Positions 58,770-64,000 of a stretch of 64,000 nt of DNA are shown one piece after another. A model generated the notes under the pieces. The model had not been told where the DNA came from, made no database searches, and worked only from the letters and a program-made list of their open reading frames with translations. The position numbers and the translations under genes are program-made. The stretch spans positions 7,240,501 to 7,304,500 of the forward strand of contig OW051470.1 of the NCBI GenBank assembly GCA_932521025.1. Direction: 5' to 3'. Every line of letters starts with the position of its first letter. The stretch's first letter is position 1. Origin of the DNA: Oscheius onirici (taxonomy: Eukaryota > Nematoda > Chromadorea > Rhabditida > Rhabditidae).

Positions 58770-59346
58770 TCAGTTGGTGTCAAGTTTCAAAGCTCATATT
58801 GAGCGAATAAAGATCTTTACGGTTGTATGTTTAAAAGTTGTAGCAAACTATTGACTGTAGCTGTGGCGATGCAACATTCACTATTCCTCGACAGTCCTCC
58901 TATCATGTTTGGTCTCATTTTGAATCTCTTTGTTTGAAAAAGATGATGAAAAACCTTGTTAGGGCCGGGAGCATTGGTAGAAAGATTCGTAATTCGAAGC
59001 GGCGCGCCTTGCAAAGTTTTTGAAAGATAAGGCGCCTGATTCGGCCGGCCTCTAACATCTTCCTTGATATCAATTGTAGACTCTTGACGTCGAAAATGAG
59101 CATAAAGACCACTTTCTTGGTCTGGTTAAATCATTGGAGAAGGATTTTGTTTGGGTCTTCGAATTCCAAAAGCGAGACTAATCAGTTCGATTTAAACAAA
59201 TTTACATTCACAACTCAAAAGTTTTGTAACTTTTATTAAAGTTACCAAAAACAGAAGTACTTGTCGAGAGTAAAGTGACTTTGCGCTAGTTGACAAGTCC
59301 AGCCAAGAGCAAAAGGAGTCATTCAATCAAGCGTCGCCAGCCGAAG

Positions 59347-62211
59347 ATGGACACTTTCGTCCGGAGCTCCCTCGGAGACTGCAATCTGGCCGCCGTGAAG
59401 CGTCTCGCGCCGCTCATGACATGGACGTCATCGCCAATCTCTTCGCCGTGGAGTTCAAGCCCGAGACTACCATCTACAAGTACCGCGTCGACATGAAGAC
59501 GATCTGTGGAGAGAAGGTGATCGATCTGATCAAGGGACCCAAGTCTGAGTGAGTCTTTGTCTCTTCTTCTCCCCTCCTTCTTTCCCTGATAGTCCATACT
59601 CTGTCTGCTCATGTCTCGGTACTCCGTTTGTCTTCTGCTCTGACCCTTTCTTCCCTACTTCTTAATGGTCTCACTCTTCACTATCCACCATTGTATCCAT
59701 ATTCCTTTCTTAGCTTTTACCTTTTTTTTACCAAATGTCTTGTCTGTCACAGTAGTTCTACCAGGCCTGAAGCGACTCTATAGACGATTATCTCTCTACT
59801 TGTCTTGCTCTTGACTGTACTTCGTTCTCTCTTGACTATGCCCTGCCTCTCTTGTTGTTGTTCTGCCACAGTAGACCGTACCAAGGTCAATTCTAATGAG
59901 CATATATGAATCTGTATGGATGTGATCCTATCGATCTGGCCCTGTCGACTACTGTTCTCCTGAGCTATCGTTAACATGGCCTGCCAGTGACTGATTGTGT
60001 CTCCCATTCTTTTTCTCGTCGCTATATTACACCCTTCCCTTGGCCGACTGTCCGTATCTCAAAAAAATCTATTGAGAAAGGCTTGATAATCGACCTTCTT
60101 TCAGTGTCTCCCGTCAGCATCGCAAGAGGGCCTGTCGTTCGCTGTTCGAGGACGCGATCAAGAAGGCCAACAAGGATGGAACTCCCTGGGCTGAGGACAA
60201 GTACGACTACGTCTACGACTGCGGCAACATTCTCTACGCCAACAAGAAGATGAAATGTTTCGAGGAAACTGATGAGAAGCTGAAGGTCGTCACCATCACT
60301 TCGGAGGATATTTCGAGTGACTTCTCCCGTAACTTCCTCGGTCAGAAGTTCACCTCTCCTCGTCTCCATCGAGCCGACTCTCGAGTTCGGTCTGGTCATC
60401 GGAGATGCAAACAACAGTCGCGATGTCCAGCAGTTCATCGAGATCGTCACGTCGGCCCAGCTCTACAATAATGGCGAACATTTCGTCTTCGACAACAAGT
60501 TCTACGGAAAGACTTCCAAGAACGACGTACCGGTCGGAGGCATCGCGTGCCCTGGACGAAAAGCAGATCCAGGAGTGTCGAATGAACCCGCCCGATCTGC
60601 TCAACTGCATCGTCGACGCCAGAAAAGAGTGTGCTGTCGGCTCGGACAACAAGTACCTGGAAAAGTTTGGCATCAAGATCCGCTCCAAGATGGAATACGC
60701 CCCGGCTCGTGTTCTCTTCCCACCGGCTATCAAGTACAAGGACGGTCAGACGACTCAGCCCAGTCGTGACGGAACCATGCAGTGGAAGCTGGGCCGTGAA
60801 CATTTCCTGCTTCCGGCCAGAATCGACTTCTGCAGTTTCATCGTCTTCGACAACTGCACCAACGATCGGGACGTCTTGAACTTCATGGACAAGCTGCTCC
60901 GAGACCACGGGCTCTCGGTCCCGAGTGTCGACGACGTCAAGCTGGAGTACGTGAGGAGCGATGTGACGGAGGATCTGGAGAAGGTGTTCACTCGTCTGAA
61001 GGGAGAAAGGAAGCCGTACATCTGGGCCGTCACCAAGAACAAGTTCGATCCGATCCACAACACGTTGAAGTCGTTGGAAGCTATTCATGGCGTCGTCACT
61101 CAACATGTCAGTCTGCCAATCGTCTACAAGGCTGTCGGCAACCAGGGCGCCTTCCTCGTCATAAACAATCTCCTGATGAAGATGAATCTCAAGGCTGGCG
61201 GCGTCAACCACATGGTTTCCCTCTCCCAGGCCTATCTCGGCCTCAACAAGTCTAGGTAAGAGTTTATTTTTCCTTCACTAAACTTGAAATATAGCGCCGA
61301 TTGCCTGCTTCCTCCGAACCGCATGGGTTTCGGATTCGACGTCAGCCACGCCGGTCCGCAGTCCTTCAGCGATCGTGCCCTCGGAGTCCAGCAGTCGGAG
61401 CCTTCGGTTGTCGGAATGTCCTACTCCATTGACCACGGAACGGCTCTCTGTGGCGAGTACTGGATGCAGGAGCCTCGCTTCGCCGGAATCGGCGACATTA
61501 CCGACCATGTGACTATGGCCCTGCTCGACTGGAAGAAGAAGATGAGTCGTCTGCCGGACGATCTGGTTATCTACCGTGGCGGAGTCTCGGACGGCGAGTA
61601 TCAGCAGGTCAAGAACGGGATTGAAGAGCTGAAGAAGGCCTTCTTGGTCGTCGGACAGAACTACGCTCCTTCTATCACCTGCGTCGTCGTCCAGACCAAG
61701 AGCAACTTCCGTCTGTTGCCCGAGAGAATCGACCCGCATGCTAAGGTCTTCGAACAGAATGTGCCGGCTGGAACCATCGTCGACCAGGGAGTCGTCAACC
61801 CGTACTGGAACGAATTCATCCTCGTCAACCAGAAAGGAATCATGGTTAGTTTCCCTTTTTCCAGACAAAATAACAAAAATTAGGGAACCGTTCGTCCGAC
61901 TCGCTGTGTGATGATCTTGGCCGAGCAGGGTCAGACTGGCTGGCCTCTGAACAGCGACGACTCTGAGCTACGGACACCAGATTGTGCTCGGCAGCACGAC
62001 TCTTCCTCTCCCTCTCACTGCCGCCACCTGCCTCTCAAAACGTGGTCGCAACAACTGGAAGGAGGTCAACTACAAGGATTCGGATGCCCGAAGCGCCCCC
62101 TCCAGCGGAAGTGGAGATGGAGGAGCTCTCAAACACGATGGTCAGCCGGACTTCTTCAAGAGAGTCTCGAAGAAGATCGCAAGCCAGCTGAAGCACTACT
62201 ACTGGGCCTAG
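59347..62211 (+). pseudogene. Argonaute, PAZ domain missing, several frameshifts
   Basis: Derived from a nematode Argonaute, a small-RNA-guided silencing protein of the WAGO-like type. N-domain sequence MDVIANLFAVEFKPETTIYK starts at 59421; upstream sequence is in another frame. Exon 2 (about 60107) reads SRQHRKRACRSLFEDAIKKA to SRNFLGQKFTS, then shifts frame at about 60345 into VSIEPTLEFGLVIGD. Another shift at about 60540 jumps from FYGKTSKNDVPV straight to LDEKQIQECRMNPPDLLNCI (linker 2), so the whole PAZ domain is absent. MID and PIWI are open from there to 61843: GFGFDVSHAGPQS keeps the first catalytic Asp, but RGGVSDGEY has Gly where slicers have Asp. A third shift near 61940 precedes YGHQIVLGSTTLPLPL and the end LKHYYWA. 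AATAAA lies at about 62262. Exons are GC-rich with preserved splice sites. Confidence 0.75.
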
Positions 62212-62489
62212 CTTCTTCTGCCTGAATCCTCCAGTTTCTCCTCTTTCTTATAACTGGAGAATAAATGTTTTTTTGTAAAGACTTGTTCCTTTCTTCTTGA
62301 CATTCTATAGGTTTTTCTTTGGTTCAGAACTAGAACAATGGGATTGGGGAAACACATCGAATTCATCAGTAGTCGTTTGGTACCAGGAAGCCTGCTAGAT
62401 CTAACAAACTCGGAATCGGACTCTGACACCTTGCACATTTAGAGGACGCGAGATGGGCAACGGGCCTAGACGGTCCCTCCTACCTCCTG

Positions 62490-62640
62490 CGGGAAGTGTT
62501 GGAGGAAAGTGCGGTACTCTTTGACTCTGGTGATTCGCAGACCACGATCAGGTTAGAAAAAGCTTAGCGAAGTAAGTCACGAATGCTCTGGCAGAAAACA
62601 GGAGTAGGGAACTACATACTTGTATACGACTTTTGGAATA
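62490..62640. repeat. Dispersed repeat, copy 3 (longest)
   Basis: It contains both halves of the family: the GGAAGTGTTGGAGG part shared with 32721-32790 and the GAAAAAGCTTAGC...TCTGGCAGAAAACAGGA part shared with 57599-57670. It lies between the Argonaute relic and the CRAL-TRIO/GOLD gene. Confidence 0.6.
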
Positions 62641-62903
62641 GAGGTTCCGGCCTTACTGTCAGTTCAAAACTCTTTTTATCAGGTAATCTGGTTCAGTTGA
62701 CTTCTGTTACGTTCCCATTGTTGAACAGATCCTCCACTTTTGATAGGTATTGTACGCTTGGCAGAGGAAAGCGACCGAACTGTAAGCCTCTATTCCCTAT
62801 AACTGTTCCGAAAGAGATCCGGTCAGAGAACTCTGTCCCCTCTAATTGGTCTGTCTCCGCCAACAAAACAAGGGTCACTTGTCTTATTTACACTAGTATG
62901 TGC

Positions 62904-63759
62904 TTAGTGTACGTGGATCACGTACTCAACCTTCACCGTGAAGTAGCCACTCCGATTGTGGAAACAGAGACTGTACTCTCCGTCTTCGAGCTTCTCCAGC
63001 ATCCCTTCCTCATTGAGTTTGTTAGTCACGAGACGTAGACGAGGATAAGCCAGTTCTTGAGGGTCCTAGACAATAGTTGAACTCTTACTCTCTTCAATTA
63101 CCTTGTTCTTGTGGATGGAGAAGTCGACTTCTCCGGAGACGGTGAAATCCCAAAGGAGGCTACGGCCTTCGGATACTGTAATGGGAACGGCAAAGACCTC
63201 TCCGGGAGCCACATCCTGTAAGAGTATGAGTCAAAAGAATTAGAGACTACCTTTTTGTTGGAACTTGGCCTGTCGATTCCTAACTTTTTGTAGTGTTGAT
63301 GGACTTGGTAGTGGTCAGAGGAGGTAATTTTCTTTCTCATACTCACACCGGATTCGTCTCCATTCGGCATCTTGGCAACGAACTCTCCTAAAATCTGGTC
63401 TCTTGACTCATACTCTCTCCCTACCTCCATACTCTTTAGGAACGAACCATTTGGGCAAATGTTTGGGAAGGTCCTCCTTCCCGCCAATAATCTCAATCCG
63501 CTTCAGATTCTGCTCGGAGAGGAAGAGACGGGCTACCTTCCAGAGCACACTGATGAGACGAGGCGGATTGACGAGGAAGATTCGCTGAACCATTTCGGGA
63601 AACCAGTCCTGCCAGAGTTCGGAACGCAACTGCCACAACTTCATGTATCCGCTCATTGGATTCACATAATCGGCCATGTTGACGGTAGCCAAGTCAAAAA
63701 TAACGATGAATTGAACGGGCCCCTTTCCAGGCTTCTGCTGCCTCTCGCGCCTGGAATCT
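62904..63759 (-). CDS. SEC14-like CRAL-TRIO/GOLD protein, 5' end outside window
   Basis: C-terminal part of a SEC14-like lipid-transfer protein, which carries phospholipids or other hydrophobic ligands and may act at the Golgi. Exon 63759-63425 encodes the second half of the CRAL-TRIO domain: FIVIFDLATVNMADYVNP, then VNPPRLISVLWKVARLFLSE and RIEIIGGKEDLPKHLPKWFV, the usual end of the fold. The next exons read MPNGDESGVSMRKKITSSDH, then a GOLD domain: DVAPGEVFAVPITVSEGRSL, LWDFTVSGEVDFSIHKNK, and LEDGEYSLCFHNRSGYFTVK ending VIHVH. This order matches SEC14L and nematode ctg-1 proteins. The N-terminal exons lie past 63770, partly beyond the window, and a tRNA sits upstream on the same strand. 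Confidence 0.85.
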
Positions 63760-63850
63760 CTGTGTAAGAAATATGAAAAATCATGAAAGAATCTCAATTT
63801 TCAGATTCAGAAAGAAAACAACAATTTTTTGAAATGAACAAAAAAAGATC

Positions 63851-63922
63851 AACACCCGGCGGGACTCGAACCCGCATGTCCGGTTCCGGAGGCCGGCGCC
63901 TTCTCCTTTAGGCCACGGGTGT
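63851..63922 (-). tRNA. tRNA-Arg (anticodon CCG)
   Basis: 72-nt tRNA on the minus strand. Acceptor ACACCCG pairs with CGGGTGT. The D arm is GCCTAAAGGAGAAGGC and the anticodon loop CTCCGGA with anticodon CCG at 63889-63887. The T arm CGGGTTCGAGTCCCG contains the B box. The TGGCCTAAAGGAGAAGGC context resembles eukaryotic tRNA-Arg. One mismatch (C31-A39) closes the anticodon stem. It probably lies in an intron of the CRAL-TRIO/GOLD gene on the same strand. No intron in the tRNA. Confidence 0.88.
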
Positions 63923-64000
63923 GCGGCAAGTTTGAAATGCATTTGCGCTACATAAGCTTTGTATTTTTTGTATTGATGAGGAAACATTTTTCAACCTTCC

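Noticed and set aside
60447-61211. Long minus-strand frame opposite the Argonaute relic.
   Set aside because: Composition shadow of the sense MID-PIWI exons; no domain or splice signals.
1-64000. CRISPR arrays, operons with ribosome-binding sites or phage modules.
   Set aside because: The window is clearly nuclear eukaryotic (introns, poly(A) signals, nematode families); the only tandem array is a degenerate 30-bp satellite.

Overview
This is nuclear DNA of a free-living-type nematode. Small genes are split by short introns (many 35-60 bp, GT..AG), polyadenylation signals sit within a few bases of stop codons, and there is a canonical major sperm protein (MSP) gene, MSP-domain sperm proteins, and fatty-acid/retinol-binding-like (FAR) and EB-module secreted proteins. 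FAR-type genes favour a chromadorean; I cannot name the species. Several genes begin directly after a 3' splice site (zinc-finger factor, K2P channel, TMIE), as trans-spliced nematode genes do. A set of secreted and sperm genes instead has a TATA box 37-51 nt before the ATG.

Layout. 1.5-3.4 kb: SLC36 amino-acid transporter (+). 6.2-10.2 kb: tetraspan membrane protein with a long RS/RD-rich tail (+). 10.4-17.5 kb: C2H2 zinc-finger factor (-), whose long intron holds a CENP-B/Psq-type HTH exon that looks like an alternative first exon. 21.1-23.4 kb: GH20 hexosaminidase (+). 24.0-24.9 kb: TMIE mechanotransduction subunit (+). 25.1-29.3 kb: UBE3B-type HECT ligase (+). 30.4-42.1 kb: a cluster of five FAR-like secreted helical proteins (four +, one -), with an MSP gene and a broken two-domain C-type lectin among them. 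43.8-44.7 kb: GNAT acetyltransferase (+), tail to tail with a K2P potassium channel (-, 44.8-49.1 kb). 54.6-58.8 kb: two EB-module secreted proteins (+). 59.3-62.2 kb: a damaged Argonaute lacking its PAZ domain (+). 62.9-63.8 kb and beyond: CRAL-TRIO/GOLD protein (-) with a tRNA-Arg(CCG) apparently in an intron.

The most striking structure is a 1,051-bp segment present twice in inverted orientation (40302-41352 and 55901-56951), nearly identical. It carries a divergent gene pair: an MSP-domain (SSP/MFP1-like) sperm protein and a 78-residue basic protein with an RVSF motif of the kind that docks protein phosphatase 1. One copy lies inside an intron of a FAR-like gene, the other between the two EB genes. 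Relics are also common: an antisense methylmalonyl-CoA epimerase fragment in an EB-gene intron, tRNA-like elements, inverted repeats and dispersed repeats.

Exon coordinates were worked out by hand from reading frame and splice phase. I ran no similarity search, so family names rest on recognised motifs.
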